A DNA stretch of 32,440 bases from Oscillospiraceae bacterium (GTDB lineage: Bacteria > Bacillota > Clostridia > Monoglobales > Monoglobaceae). The position numbers and the translations under genes were made by a program. Location: positions 1 through 32,440 of the forward strand of contig SVKC01000022.1 of the NCBI GenBank assembly GCA_015068655.1, given 5' to 3'. Below, one piece after another: positions 8,499-16,984 of this stretch (the stretch's first letter is position 1; the number at the start of each line of letters is the position of its first letter). The notes below the pieces were generated by a model. The model saw only the letters and a program-made list of their open reading frames with translations, ran no database searches and had not been told where the DNA came from.

Positions 8499-9443
8499 AT
8501 GATTTATACACCAATTTGTGAAATGCTCGGGATTGAATATCCCATTCTTCAGGGTGGTATGGCACATATTTCCGACGCAAGGCTTGCGGCGGCGGTATCA
8601 AATGGCGGCGGACTTGGTATTATTTCCGCCGCAAACGGTAACGTCCAGTGGCTGGAAGAACAGCTTGACCTTGCGGCATCCCTGACCGACAAGCCCTTTG
8701 GCGTGAATATTATGCTTATGGGTGATAATATTGGACAGATTGCGGAGCTTCTTGCAAAAAAAAGAGTTGCCGCAGTAACGACGGGTGCAGGAAACCCTGA
8801 CAGATACATACCTCTCTGGAAGGAAGCCGGAATAAAGGTTATTCCCGTTGTTGCTTCCTCGGCCCTTGCGAAGCTTATGGTGAGAGCAGGTGCTGATGCG
8901 ATTATTGCCGAAGGCGGTGAATCGGGCGGTCACGTGGGGGATATGACAACTATGGCTCTTATTCCTCAGGTTTGTGATGCTGTGGATATTCCGGTTATTG
9001 CCGCAGGCGGTATTGCTGACGGAAGAGGTCTTGCTGCGGCATTTATGCTGGGCGCTCAGGGAATTCAGGTAGGAACAAGATTTCTTGCTGCTTTTGAGTG
9101 CAACATAAGCCCTGTGTACAAGGAAAAGCTTATCAAAGCATCGGATGGTGCAACAATTGTTACGGGGAAGAGACTTGGTCATCCCGTGAGAAGTCTCAAA
9201 AGTCCTTTTTCAAGAGGTTATGCAAAAGCGGAATATTCCGATATATCCGATGAGGAGCTGGAAATGATGGCAGTAGGCTCACTTAGAGCAGCTGTTGTTG
9301 ACGGTGACGAGAAAAAGGGTTGCTTCCTTGCAGGACAGATTTCGGGTATGGTAAACAAGGAACAGAGTGCCGCTGAGATTATTACGGATATATTCTTGGA
9401 GGCTGAAAATATATTGAATGGAGCAGGAAAATGGGTAAAATAG
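8499..9443 (+). CDS. fabK: Enoyl-ACP reductase II (FMN-dependent)
   Basis: Performs the last reduction of each elongation cycle (trans-2-enoyl-ACP to acyl-ACP) using FMN and NAD(P)H. The 314-residue protein is of the nitronate monooxygenase-like TIM-barrel family: PILQGGMAHISDARLAAAVSNGGGLG at the start, GGESGGHVG with the active-site His145, and the phosphate-binding run VIAAGGIADGRG. FabK enzymes as a class are not inhibited by triclosan, unlike FabI. No FabI is present in the window. Its last 13 nt overlap the start of fabD, pointing to translational coupling. Confidence 0.96.
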   Translation: MIYTPICEMLGIEYPILQGGMAHISDARLAAAVSNGGGLGIISAANGNVQWLEEQLDLAASLTDKPFGVNIMLMGDNIGQIAELLAKKRVAAVTTGAGNPDRYIPLWKEAGIKVIPVVASSALAKLMVRAGADAIIAEGGESGGHVGDMTTMALIPQVCDAVDIPVIAAGGIADGRGLAAAFMLGAQGIQVGTRFLAAFECNISPVYKEKLIKASDGATIVTGKRLGHPVRSLKSPFSRGYAKAEYSDISDEELEMMAVGSLRAAVVDGDEKKGCFLAGQISGMVNKEQSAAEIITDIFLEAENILNGAGKWVK

Positions 9444-10354
9444 CATTTGTTTTTTCAGGACAGGGCTCTCAGTACAGCGGTATGGGCAAGTCACTTTATG
9501 ACCTGGGCGGCTCGGCAAAAATGATTTATGATATGGCGGAGCAATACAGACCCGGGACTATGGAGCAATCCTTTTCAGGAAGTGACGAGGAACTGAAGCT
9601 TACAAAAAACACTCAGCCTTGTATGTATCTGGTTGAGCTTGCGGCGGCACTTTCCCTCAATGAGAGGGAGATTTTTGCTGATGGCGTTGCGGGCTTTTCT
9701 CTTGGCGAAATCGGCGCTCTTGCCTATGCAAAGGCGTATTCTTATGAAGATGGCTTCAAAATCGTTTCAAAACGCGGTGAGTTGATGAACGAGGCGGCAG
9801 ATGCATCTGCTGAAACTGCTATGTGTGCAGTTCTCAAGCTGGATGCGGAAACTGTTTCAACAACTGCGGCGGAATTTGAAAAGCTTTATGCCGTAAACTT
9901 CAATTCACCCGGACAGACAGTTGTTTCGGGCTTGAAAACAAGTGTGGATGCCTTTGGTGAAAAGGTAAAAGAGCTTGGCGGAAGAGTGATACCTCTTGCT
10001 GTAAGTGCGGCATTTCATTCTCCCTTTATGGAAGATGCGGCTGAAAAATTCGGCACAGAGCTTGAATGCTATGATATAAGCACTCCCGAAATTCCCGTGT
10101 ATGCAAACTATACAGCTCAGCCTTACGGGAATTCGGTTCGTGAAAGCCTGAAAATGCAGATGAAAAGTCCTGTTCTTTGGCAGAAGACTATTGAAAATAT
10201 GATTGCTGACGGGTTTACGGATTTTATTGAGGTAGGTCCCGGAAAAACCTTGTGCGGTCTCATAAAAAAGATTTCCAAGGATGTAAATGTTTATTCTGTT
10301 GAGAATGCTGAAACTCTTGCGGAAACAGTTCGGGAGGTAAGAAACAATGCTTAA
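9431..10354 (+). CDS. fabD: Malonyl-CoA:ACP transacylase
   Basis: Transfers malonyl groups from CoA to ACP, supplying all elongation steps. The 307-residue sequence has GQGSQYSGMG near the start, the nucleophile elbow GFSLGE with Ser90, and His196 in SAAFHSPFM. The residue before the nucleophilic serine is Phe where many family members have His (GHSLG); hydrophobic residues also occur there in streptococcal FabD, so this is a variant and not a defect. ATG 9431 lies inside the end of fabK, and the gene's end overlaps fabG by 8 nt, so fabK-fabD-fabG are likely translationally coupled. Confidence 0.96.
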   Translation: MGKIAFVFSGQGSQYSGMGKSLYDLGGSAKMIYDMAEQYRPGTMEQSFSGSDEELKLTKNTQPCMYLVELAAALSLNEREIFADGVAGFSLGEIGALAYAKAYSYEDGFKIVSKRGELMNEAADASAETAMCAVLKLDAETVSTTAAEFEKLYAVNFNSPGQTVVSGLKTSVDAFGEKVKELGGRVIPLAVSAAFHSPFMEDAAEKFGTELECYDISTPEIPVYANYTAQPYGNSVRESLKMQMKSPVLWQKTIENMIADGFTDFIEVGPGKTLCGLIKKISKDVNVYSVENAETLAETVREVRNNA

Positions 10355-11078
10355 AGGAAGAACAGCGGTCATAACCGGTGCATCAAGAGGTATAGGTGCG
10401 GCTATTGCACGGAAGTTTGCGGCTCTGGGGGCTGATATTGCGATTATTGATTACGGAAATCCTGATGTGGCAGAGGCTACAAGAAAAAGTATCGAAGAAC
10501 TGGGCGTGAAAGCAAAAGCCTATCTTTGTGACGTAACAAATGGCGAAAAGTGCAAGGAAACCGTAAAGAGTATACTCGATGAATTTGGTGTTATTGATAT
10601 TCTTGTGAACAATGCAGGTATCACTCGTGACAACCTTCTTGTTATGATGGAGGAGTCGGACTTTGATGCGGTTATTGACACAAATCTCAAGGGCTGCTTT
10701 AATATGATAAAGGCTTGCGGAAGAACCTTCATAAAGAAAAAGTACGGAAAGATTATCAATATTTCTTCAATTTCGGGACTTATCGGTCTTCCGGGTCAGG
10801 CAAATTATTCCGCATCAAAAGCAGGAGTTATCGGCTTGACAAAAGCTGTTGCCAAAGAGCTGAGCGGAAAAAATGTTTGCTGTAACGCTATTGCTCCCGG
10901 ATTTATTCAAACGGATATGACCAAAGACCTTGACACAGAAGCATATCTTGCGTCAATTCCTATGAAAAAACTGGGAACTCCCGAGGATGTTGCAAATGTT
11001 GCGGCGTTTCTTGCGAGTGATATGTCAGATTATATAACGGGCGAAGTTATACGTGTTGACGGCGGCATAGCAATGTAA
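10347..11078 (+). CDS. fabG: 3-oxoacyl-ACP reductase
   Basis: NADPH-dependent reduction of 3-ketoacyl-ACP. A short-chain dehydrogenase of 243 residues with the Rossmann motif TGASRGIG, the NNAG motif (VNNAGITRDN), and the catalytic Ser141-Tyr154-Lys158 (YSASK). It ends VIRVDGGIAM, a typical FabG C terminus. ATG 10347 overlaps the last 8 nt of fabD. It is followed 12 nt later by fabF, whose AAGGAGG lies at the fabG stop codon. Confidence 0.96.
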   Translation: MLKGRTAVITGASRGIGAAIARKFAALGADIAIIDYGNPDVAEATRKSIEELGVKAKAYLCDVTNGEKCKETVKSILDEFGVIDILVNNAGITRDNLLVMMEESDFDAVIDTNLKGCFNMIKACGRTFIKKKYGKIINISSISGLIGLPGQANYSASKAGVIGLTKAVAKELSGKNVCCNAIAPGFIQTDMTKDLDTEAYLASIPMKKLGTPEDVANVAAFLASDMSDYITGEVIRVDGGIAM

Positions 11079-11090
11079 GGAGGTTTTTAT

Positions 11091-12320
11091 ATGAAACGAG
11101 TAGTTATAACAGGTATGGGTGCTGTGACACCTGTCGGATGTAATGTTGATACCTTTTGGGAAAGCCTGAAAAACGGAAAAAGCGGTATTGACTATATAAG
11201 CAAGTTTGATACCTCGGAATACAGAGTTAAGGTTGCGGCGGAAATCCGTGATTTTGACCCTACGCCTTATATGGAGAAGGCTGAGGTAAGAAGAAGTGAC
11301 AAGTTTGTTCAATATGCGGTTGCGGCGGCATCTATGGCTGTTGCGGACAGCGGTATTGAGAATAATGTGGCACCTGAACGCTTTGGTGTGTACTACGGTT
11401 CGGGCATAGGCGGCTTTGATACCTTCATTGCTGAACACAACAATATGATTAACCGTGGCCCTTTGCGTGTTTCGCCTCTTTTTATCCCCAAAATGATTGC
11501 GAATATGGGCGCAGGTAACATTGCGATAAAGTTTGGTGCAAAAGGTCCTTGTATTTCTGTCAGCACAGCCTGTGCTACGGGAACTACGGCAATAGGTGAA
11601 GCTTTCCGCGCCATAAAGGGCGGTTATGCCGATGCTATCATTGCCGGAGGTGTTGAAGCCAGCATAAACGAAATGGCTGTTGCGGCTTTTATGAACTGTA
11701 TGGCTCTTTCTGAAAGCGAAGACCCCAAGACTGCTTCAATTCCTTTTGACAAGAGAAGAGGCGGTTTTGTTATGGGCGAGGGCGCCGGTGCTTTGATTGT
11801 TGAAGAATACGAGCACGCAAAGGCAAGAGGTGCAAAGATATACGCTGAAGTTGTGGGCTACGGCAGTACCTGTGATGCATTTCACGTGACAGCTCCCGAC
11901 GATTCGGCTGAAAGCTCAGGCAGAGCAATTTCTGATTGTCTCAAGGAGACCGGAAGAACATTTGATGCGGAAAAGGTTTACATCAATGCTCACGGAACAA
12001 GCACTCCGCTCAACGACAAAACAGAGACCAGAGCAATCAAGAACGCATTCGGTGAAGATGCATACAAGGTTCACGTCAGCTCAACAAAGTCTATGACAGG
12101 ACATCTTCTCGGTGCGGCAGGTGCTGTTGAAGGAATTGCAGCAATTCTTGCTCTCAACGAAAATATTATTCCTCCCACAATCGGTTACGCTGAAGCGGAT
12201 GAGGAATGTGACCTTGACTATACACCCAATACCGCAAAGAAGACCGAGGTTGACCTTGCTATGTCAACATCTCTGGGCTTTGGCGGTCACAACGCTTGCG
12301 TAGCTTTCGCAAAAATTTGA
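11091..12320 (+). CDS. fabF: Beta-ketoacyl-ACP synthase II
   Basis: Elongating condensing enzyme that joins acyl-ACP and malonyl-ACP and in many bacteria adjusts membrane unsaturation. The 409-residue protein begins MKRVVITGMGAVTPVG and has the Cys-His-His triad: Cys161 in STACATG, His301 in NAHGTSTPLND, His338 in KSMTGHLLGAAG. The GFGGHNA glycine-rich motif is near the end. Preceded by AAGGAGG. In the related streptococcal cluster accB would come next; here fabZ follows after only 10 nt. Confidence 0.97.
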   Translation: MKRVVITGMGAVTPVGCNVDTFWESLKNGKSGIDYISKFDTSEYRVKVAAEIRDFDPTPYMEKAEVRRSDKFVQYAVAAASMAVADSGIENNVAPERFGVYYGSGIGGFDTFIAEHNNMINRGPLRVSPLFIPKMIANMGAGNIAIKFGAKGPCISVSTACATGTTAIGEAFRAIKGGYADAIIAGGVEASINEMAVAAFMNCMALSESEDPKTASIPFDKRRGGFVMGEGAGALIVEEYEHAKARGAKIYAEVVGYGSTCDAFHVTAPDDSAESSGRAISDCLKETGRTFDAEKVYINAHGTSTPLNDKTETRAIKNAFGEDAYKVHVSSTKSMTGHLLGAAGAVEGIAAILALNENIIPPTIGYAEADEECDLDYTPNTAKKTEVDLAMSTSLGFGGHNACVAFAKI

Positions 12321-12330
12321 GGAGCGGAAT

Positions 12331-12744
12331 ATGAACAAAGAAGAAATAAAAAACATACTTCCGCATCGTGATGATATGCTCCTTCTTGATGAGGTAGAGC
12401 TCAATGACGGTGTGGCTTGCGGAAAAAAGTTGATTACGGGCGAGGAATTCTTCCTGAGGGGTCACTTCCCCGGAAATCCCGTTGTGCCGGGTGTTATTCT
12501 GTGTGAAATACTTGCTCAATCTGTATGCGTTTGCCTTGAGGATACAATAAAAAGCGGTGAGCTTCCGTTTTTTACGGGACTTGACAAGGTGAAGTTCAAG
12601 AAACCCGTGAAGCCCGGTGACGTATTTGAGACAAAGTGCGAAATAACAAGAGTTATGGCACCCTTCTATTTTGCAAAGGGAAACGGATACGTGGACGGAA
12701 AGCTTTGCGTAAGTGCTGAATTTTCCTTTGCAATCAAAGGCTGA
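12331..12744 (+). CDS. fabZ: 3-hydroxyacyl-ACP dehydratase
   Basis: Removes water from 3-hydroxyacyl-ACP. A 137-residue hot-dog-fold protein with LPHRDDMLLLDEV at the start and the catalytic segment GHFPGNPVVPGVILCE, in which His45 and Glu59 correspond to the FabZ active-site pair. Preceded by GAGGAGCGG. It is flanked by fabF (10 nt) and accD (21 nt). No room exists on either side for accB or accC, which surround fabZ in the streptococcal order. In organisms with FabK and a single FabZ, some other enzyme usually makes unsaturated chains; none is visible here. Confidence 0.95.
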   Translation: MNKEEIKNILPHRDDMLLLDEVELNDGVACGKKLITGEEFFLRGHFPGNPVVPGVILCEILAQSVCVCLEDTIKSGELPFFTGLDKVKFKKPVKPGDVFETKCEITRVMAPFYFAKGNGYVDGKLCVSAEFSFAIKG

Positions 12745-12765
12745 TACAGGTGCGGAGGTGTATAT

Positions 12766-13593
12766 ATGAATTTGAAAAAGCTATTCGGCTTCGGGAAAGC
12801 TGACAGCAAGGCTGATGAAGAAAGAAGCTGCAAAAAATGCGGCGGGACTTTCAAATATTCTGCCCTTGCGGAAAACAATATGGTTTGTCCCGAATGCGGT
12901 ACATATATGAGAATGAGAGCTTGGGAAAGGCTTGGTATAACTGTTGATGAAAACAGCTTTACGGAGCTTTACGGCGAGCTTCAAAGCCGTAATATCATAG
13001 ATTTTCCCGAATACGAGGAAAAGCTCGAAAAAGCAAAGACAGCAAGCGGTCTCAATGAGGGCGTTGTGTGCGGAATCGGAATGGTTGAGGGTCACAAATG
13101 TGCTGTTTTTGTTATGGATTCAAGCTTTATGATGGGAAGTATGGGAACTGTTGTGGGCGAAAAGATTACACGTCTTTTTGAAAAAGCAACAGAAGAAAAT
13201 CTCCCCGTAATTGGTTTTACAACCTCGGGCGGTGCAAGAATGCAGGAGGGAATTCTGTCTCTTATGCAGATGGCAAAGGTAAGCGGAGCGGTGAAACGTC
13301 ACAGCGACAACGGCGGACTTTATATTACGGTTCTCACTGACCCCACAACAGGCGGTGTTACTGCAAGCTTTGCTATGCTTGGTGATATTATTATTTCAGA
13401 ACCAAAGGCTCTTGTTGGCTTTGCGGGAGCGAGAGTTATTGAACAGACAACGGGAAAAAAGCTTCCCGAAGGCTTTCAGCGTGCAGAGTTTATGCTTGAA
13501 CACGGTTTTGTTGATGCAATCGTGGAGAGAAAGAATATGAAAGAAACCCTTTCAAAGCTTCTCAAAATACATAGGGTCGGAGGTGCGGTATAA
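12766..13593 (+). CDS. accD: Acetyl-CoA carboxylase carboxyltransferase, beta subunit
   Basis: With AccA forms the carboxyltransferase that moves CO2 from carboxybiotin to acetyl-CoA, giving malonyl-CoA. The 275-residue protein has the N-terminal zinc ribbon with Cys22, Cys25, Cys41 and Cys44, then the crotonase-like carboxyltransferase fold with [13 protein letters not shown] and [18 protein letters not shown]. Preceded by GGAGG. The stop codon overlaps the accA start by one base (TAATG). The partner genes for biotin carboxylase and biotin carrier protein are absent from this operon, so they must be encoded elsewhere if the complex is of the normal type. Confidence 0.96.
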   Translation: MNLKKLFGFGKADSKADEERSCKKCGGTFKYSALAENNMVCPECGTYMRMRAWERLGITVDENSFTELYGELQSRNIIDFPEYEEKLEKAKTASGLNEGVVCGIGMVEGHKCAVFVMDSSFMMGSMGTVVGEKITRLFEKATEENLPVIGFTTSGGARMQEGILSLMQMAKVSGAVKRHSDNGGLYITVLTDPTTGGVTASFAMLGDIIISEPKALVGFAGARVIEQTTGKKLPEGFQRAEFMLEHGFVDAIVERKNMKETLSKLLKIHRVGGAV

Positions 13594-14381
13594 TGGGAAA
13601 CACAGAAATAAAAGCTTATGACAGAGCCCGTGCCGCAAGAGGCAGCCAGAGACCTTCAGCCGGCGGATATATGAAGCTGTTGATTGATGATTTCATTGAA
13701 CTGCACGGCGACCGCAGATTTGGTGATGACCCTGCAATCTTTAGCGGTGTCGGCTTTTTGAATGGTGAGCCTGTTACGGTTGTTGCTATGGAACGAGGTG
13801 ACACAATCGAAGACAGAATGAGAAGAAAATTTGGTTGTCCCACTCCGGAGGGTTATCGGAAGGCTCTTCGTCTTATGAAGGAAGCGGAAAAATTCCATAG
13901 GCCTGTTCTTTGCTTTATCGGAAGCTCAGGCGCTTATCCCGGCATTGAAGCCGAGGAAAGAGGTCAGGGTGAAGCTATTGCAGAGAATCTTTATGAAATG
14001 ATGACACTTAAAACTCCGGTTATTTCGGTTGTTGTAGGTGAAGGCGGCAGCGGTGGTGCTTTGGCGCTCGGTGTCGGAAATACTGTGGTAATGCTTGAAA
14101 ATGCTATTTATTCGGTTATTTCTCCTGAAGCTTGTGCTACAATTCTCTGGAAGGATGCGGCAAAAGCTCCCGAAGCGGCAGAGGCATTGAAATTTACGGC
14201 TGAAAATCTCTTTGAATTTGGCGTAATTGAAAAAATCATAAGCGAGACAAATCGCACGGTGGATGAAATTGCGGCGGAACTGAAGGATTACCTGACAACC
14301 CAGATAGCGGAAAAGAAAAAGCTTTCGGAAAAAGAGCTTCTTGACGAAAGATACAACAAATTCAGAAAAATCGGTGCATGA
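13593..14381 (+). CDS. accA: Acetyl-CoA carboxylase carboxyltransferase, alpha subunit
   Basis: Second half of the carboxyltransferase. The 262-residue sequence has the family stretch SAGGYMKLLIDDFIELHGDRRFGDD, then GSSGAYPGIEAEERGQGEAIA and GEGGSGGALALG, the oxyanion and substrate regions. It is somewhat shorter than E. coli AccA (about 319 residues) because the N-terminal extension is reduced, as in many Firmicutes. The start ATG at 13593 shares its A with the accD stop, so the two subunits are translated in a coupled way. Confidence 0.96.
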   Translation: MGNTEIKAYDRARAARGSQRPSAGGYMKLLIDDFIELHGDRRFGDDPAIFSGVGFLNGEPVTVVAMERGDTIEDRMRRKFGCPTPEGYRKALRLMKEAEKFHRPVLCFIGSSGAYPGIEAEERGQGEAIAENLYEMMTLKTPVISVVVGEGGSGGALALGVGNTVVMLENAIYSVISPEACATILWKDAAKAPEAAEALKFTAENLFEFGVIEKIISETNRTVDEIAAELKDYLTTQIAEKKKLSEKELLDERYNKFRKIGA

Positions 14382-14388
14382 CAAAGAT

Positions 14389-15087
14389 ATGTTTGAAAAG
14401 AAATATGAATCCAGATTCAGTGATATTGACAAAAACAGATGCTTCAAAACAGGAGCGGTGATGAATCTCCTTCAGGACATATCCTTTGCTCACGCAACAT
14501 ATGCCGGAATAGATGAAGAAAGGCTGTGCGAGTATGGCACAGCTCTTCTTTTGTCAGGCTGGAGGGTGAAATTTCTCAACAAGCTTTTGGATGCAGAGGT
14601 TGTGGTGAAAACAGGGATAATGAATGTAGGACGCTGCGAGGCGGCAAGAAAATATGAAATACATCAGGATGGAGAATGCAAGGTGATTGCTACAGGGATA
14701 TGGTTCGCGGTCAATACGAGTATACGAAAGGTCAGCCGTATTCCGGAGGCATATGTTTCAGCCTTTGAATCCGTGAGCGAAGAGGACAACGGAATTCCTT
14801 TTGACAGAATTCTACCCGAAAAGGACACGGTTCATTTGGGTGAATTTTCGGTAGAGGCACGGGATATTGATGCAAATAATCATTTCAACAACGTGAAGTC
14901 CATCGAAAAGTTTCTTGAATACCTGCCTGAAGATTGTGAATTGAATGAGTTGTGCGTGAAATACCGAAAAGAGGTCAAAGTCGGAGAAACCGTCAGCGTT
15001 CGCGGCAAGCAGCTTGAAAAGGGGTTTTATCTGGAATTCCGAAATGCTGATGATGCTGTTTGTACCTTTGCATATGTAAAAAAATAA
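14389..15087 (+). CDS. Acyl-ACP thioesterase
   Basis: Predicted to hydrolyse acyl-ACP and release free fatty acids. The 232-residue protein has the double hot-dog layout of the acyl-ACP thioesterase family (Pfam PF01643): an N-terminal half beginning FEKKYESRFSDIDKN and a C-terminal half with the conserved DIDANNHFNNVKSIEKFLEY, which holds the catalytic Asn/His segment. Start choice is uncertain: ATG 14389 lies 7 nt after the accA stop; an in-frame GTG at 14374 would overlap accA. Neither has a strong Shine-Dalgarno sequence, so translation is probably coupled to accA. As the last gene of the fab operon it implies release of free acids for reuse through fatty acid kinase, or chain-length control; both are inference. 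Confidence 0.88.
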   Translation: MFEKKYESRFSDIDKNRCFKTGAVMNLLQDISFAHATYAGIDEERLCEYGTALLLSGWRVKFLNKLLDAEVVVKTGIMNVGRCEAARKYEIHQDGECKVIATGIWFAVNTSIRKVSRIPEAYVSAFESVSEEDNGIPFDRILPEKDTVHLGEFSVEARDIDANNHFNNVKSIEKFLEYLPEDCELNELCVKYRKEVKVGETVSVRGKQLEKGFYLEFRNADDAVCTFAYVKK

Positions 15088-15107
15088 TGAATAATTATTT
15101 CTATGAC

Positions 15108-15137
15108 TTGACGAAATTCCTGAATTTGTGATATGTT
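15108..15137 (+). promoter_or_regulatory. Promoter with extended -10 for the membrane-protein gene
   Basis: TTGACG (15108-15113), 18-nt spacer, TATGTT (15132-15137) preceded by TG at 15129-15130 (extended -10). Lies between the thioesterase stop codon and the next gene, so that gene is likely transcribed separately from the fab operon. Confidence 0.6.
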
Positions 15138-15180
15138 ATATAATATATTATAATATGAAGTTTTCGGAAGGATGAAAAAA

Positions 15181-15828
15181 ATGGACAGCGAAGGCAGAAG
15201 AGCCAAAGAAATGATAAAGGGACTTCCCTTTAAGGAGAGGATGAAGCACTTCTGGTATTATTACAGCAGGCATGTGCTGGTTGGTACTCTTGGAACGGTG
15301 CTGGTTGCATGGAGCGTTGTTCAGTGTGTGAACAAGCCGACATATGATTTGGATATTGCGTATTATTCTTCAAGAGCCGTTGACCAGACAGCAGTTGATG
15401 CTTTTGCAGAAAGCCTTGACCCACTTTTGAAGGACATAGACGGAAATGAGGCTATTGATGTGTTCATTCCGCTTTATGTGGGCAACATAGAAGCAGAAAT
15501 GATGGATCAGCAGTCTCAGGCATTGATGCAGAAAATTCCTCTTGAGCTTGCGGCGGACGATTATGCCCTTTATATTCTGGACAAGCCCTTTATGGATTTC
15601 TTTGCAAGGGTTTATCCTGAGGCCGTGGATAACAAGATTTTGCTCAGCGAAATTCCCGAAACGGCTGAAATGTTGAAATGCTATGAGGGCGAGGAATTAT
15701 ATCTTGTGACCATTGTCGAGTCTGAAAGAGTGAAAAAGGACGAAAAGAAAATGGCTGAGCGTGAAAATGCTTATGCAGTTGAGGCTTATTTTGAAAAGTT
15801 AATAGAACAAAACCAAACAGAAGAATAG
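15181..15828 (+). CDS. Membrane-anchored protein of unknown function
   Basis: A 215-residue protein with a charged N terminus, a single hydrophobic segment at about residues 32-51 (HVLVGTLGTVLVAWSVVQCV), then an acidic soluble domain that would face outside, ending in a charged helical tail. The arrangement suggests a single-pass membrane protein. I do not recognise a characterised family. ATG 15181 is chosen over ATG 15172, because the only ribosome site, GGAAGG (15166-15171), touches the upstream ATG but stands 9 nt from this one. Own promoter upstream; repeat copy B begins 24 nt after the stop codon and separates it from the convergent PH-like gene. Confidence 0.7.
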   Translation: MDSEGRRAKEMIKGLPFKERMKHFWYYYSRHVLVGTLGTVLVAWSVVQCVNKPTYDLDIAYYSSRAVDQTAVDAFAESLDPLLKDIDGNEAIDVFIPLYVGNIEAEMMDQQSQALMQKIPLELAADDYALYILDKPFMDFFARVYPEAVDNKILLSEIPETAEMLKCYEGEELYLVTIVESERVKKDEKKMAERENAYAVEAYFEKLIEQNQTEE

Positions 15829-15852
15829 GGAAATATTGGTTTTTACAGAATT

Positions 15853-15987
15853 GGGGCTGTAAGAAAATGAAGTTTTCGGGACGGGATGGAACCCGTCCCC
15901 TACATATATTGTACCCCGTTTTTGTGACACAATTTGTAGGGTTCGGTTTCCACGCCGAACCGTTTTTTTTCATTTTCCTACAGCCTC
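15853..15987. repeat. Cloverleaf inverted-repeat element, copy B
   Basis: 135-bp copy of the element at 6281. Terminal repeats 15853-15871 and 15969-15987 match at 17 of 19 positions. The inner hairpins are GGGACGGG/CCCGTCCC, an ATTGT/ACAAT pair, and GGTTCGG/CCGAACC. The terminal stem differs in sequence from copies A and C yet stays paired. It fills the gap between two convergent genes (stop codons at 15828 and 16004), the place of a bidirectional terminator. Confidence 0.9.
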
Positions 15988-16003
15988 TTTTTGTGTGCTA
16001 TAG

Positions 16004-16384
16004 TTATATATTTTGAGAAAATTGTGCCAAAAGCCTGCAAAGATTTTCTGCGTCGGAATTGTATGTAAATTCAAGAGAAACCACATCAGTATCAGGGATT
16101 TGCAAATGAATTGTGCTTTTTTGAAAAGACTGTGCAGATAGATTTGCGGAGTAAAGGCGAATCCGTGAATAAGGGACAAAAAAGAAGTCTTCGGTTGCGT
16201 TGTGTTCAGCGGCAAAGTTCAAGAAAATAAGTCTTTTGTCTGTCACAAAAAGCACGACATCCTTTCCGTCAAATGTTTGGACAAGCTCTTCGGTTTCGCA
16301 GAGAACTTTCTGTACAAAGGTTGAGAAAGTATTCCCTGACTGTTTTTTCAATGCGGAAAAGGAATTATGTTTGAAATTGAACAT
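16004..16384 (-). CDS. Probable PH-like-domain protein
   Basis: A 126-residue soluble protein. The pattern of a short strand-rich domain with KDVVLFVTDKRLIFLNF followed by FFFVPYSRIRLYSA and VSLEFTYNSDAENLCRLLAQ matches the bacterial pleckstrin-homology-like fold (PF08000-type), in which 'TDKRLIF' strands and a C-terminal helix are typical. Function is unknown; such proteins often form rings or associate with membranes. ATG 16384 follows GGAGGT at a normal distance; the frame extends to GTG 16417 but that codon precedes the ribosome site. It is convergent with the upstream membrane-protein gene, with repeat copy B in between, and marks the left edge of the accessory island. Confidence 0.6.
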   Translation of the reverse strand: MFNFKHNSFSALKKQSGNTFSTFVQKVLCETEELVQTFDGKDVVLFVTDKRLIFLNFAAEHNATEDFFFVPYSRIRLYSANLSAQSFQKSTIHLQIPDTDVVSLEFTYNSDAENLCRLLAQFSQNI

Positions 16385-16511
16385 AAGAAGACCTCCAAAT
16401 AAAAAAATGCGTGACACGATGTTAAATGACGATAAGGAAGAAAGGTAAAAATATGTTATACAGCCGGATTGATATGATATTGTAGAAAATTAAATTTTGG
16501 AGGATTTTACA

Positions 16512-16901
16512 ATGAAATCAATATTTGAACAGAACGGCGGAACATACACAAAAATCGGAGATTGTTATATCCCAAATATAGCAATACCTGACACAAAGAA
16601 ATACAATATCGGCAAGTACGGATATTTGAGAAAAATATTCTTGAAAGAACATCAAAAATCCTATTACACAATTCTTTTTATGAAAGGCGAGCTGTTTGAA
16701 CACCTTGCGGAGATAGATGAAACTTGCCATAAATGCCTAAAAGATATGATAACAAAAATGGCAGAGCAAGAAGGCGTTACGGAACAGCTAAAAGCAACAG
16801 ACCAAATGGCTTGGGTGCAGAAAATGAACAGTATTCGCAACCGAGCAGAAGAAATAGTTTTGCGTGAATATGTGTACGAGAATAAACCCTATTTGTGTTA
16901 A
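16512..16901 (+). CDS. tnpV: TnpV-family transposon-encoded protein
   Basis: A 129-residue protein matching the TnpV family found in Tn4451-type and related elements of Firmicutes. Recognisable stretches are YGYLRKIFLKEHQKSYY near residues 37-53 and the C-terminal EGVTEQLKATDQMAWVQKMN followed by RAEEIVLREYVY. In Tn4451, tnpV lies with tnpX (serine recombinase) and its own function is not established. ATG 16512 is 8 nt after GGAGG (16499-16503). It is convergent with the Panacea pair and shares a bidirectional terminator with it. Together with the recombinase fragment at 22382-23398 it points to a decayed Tn4451-like element. Confidence 0.8.
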   Translation: MKSIFEQNGGTYTKIGDCYIPNIAIPDTKKYNIGKYGYLRKIFLKEHQKSYYTILFMKGELFEHLAEIDETCHKCLKDMITKMAEQEGVTEQLKATDQMAWVQKMNSIRNRAEEIVLREYVYENKPYLC

Positions 16902-16927
16902 AAAACAATCATAAACAATTACAAAAG

Positions 16928-16974
16928 AACAGCATTCCTACTTGCCTACTAAGACATTATAGGAATGCTGTTTT
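16928..16974. terminator. Bidirectional terminator between tnpV and the membrane-protein gene
   Basis: AACAGCATTCCTA (16928-16940) and TAGGAATGCTGTT (16960-16972) form a perfect 13-bp stem with a 19-nt loop. A T-run follows on the plus strand and a T-rich run on the minus strand, fitting its place between convergent genes. Confidence 0.85.
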
Positions 16975-16984
16975 AGTTTACATA

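Noticed and set aside
9692-9706. FabD catalytic defect because GHSLG reads GFSLG
   Set aside because: The residue before the nucleophilic serine varies among active family members; serine and histidine are present.
9905-10372. Minus-strand open frame inside fabD
   Set aside because: Shadow frame; fabD on the other strand has all catalytic motifs.
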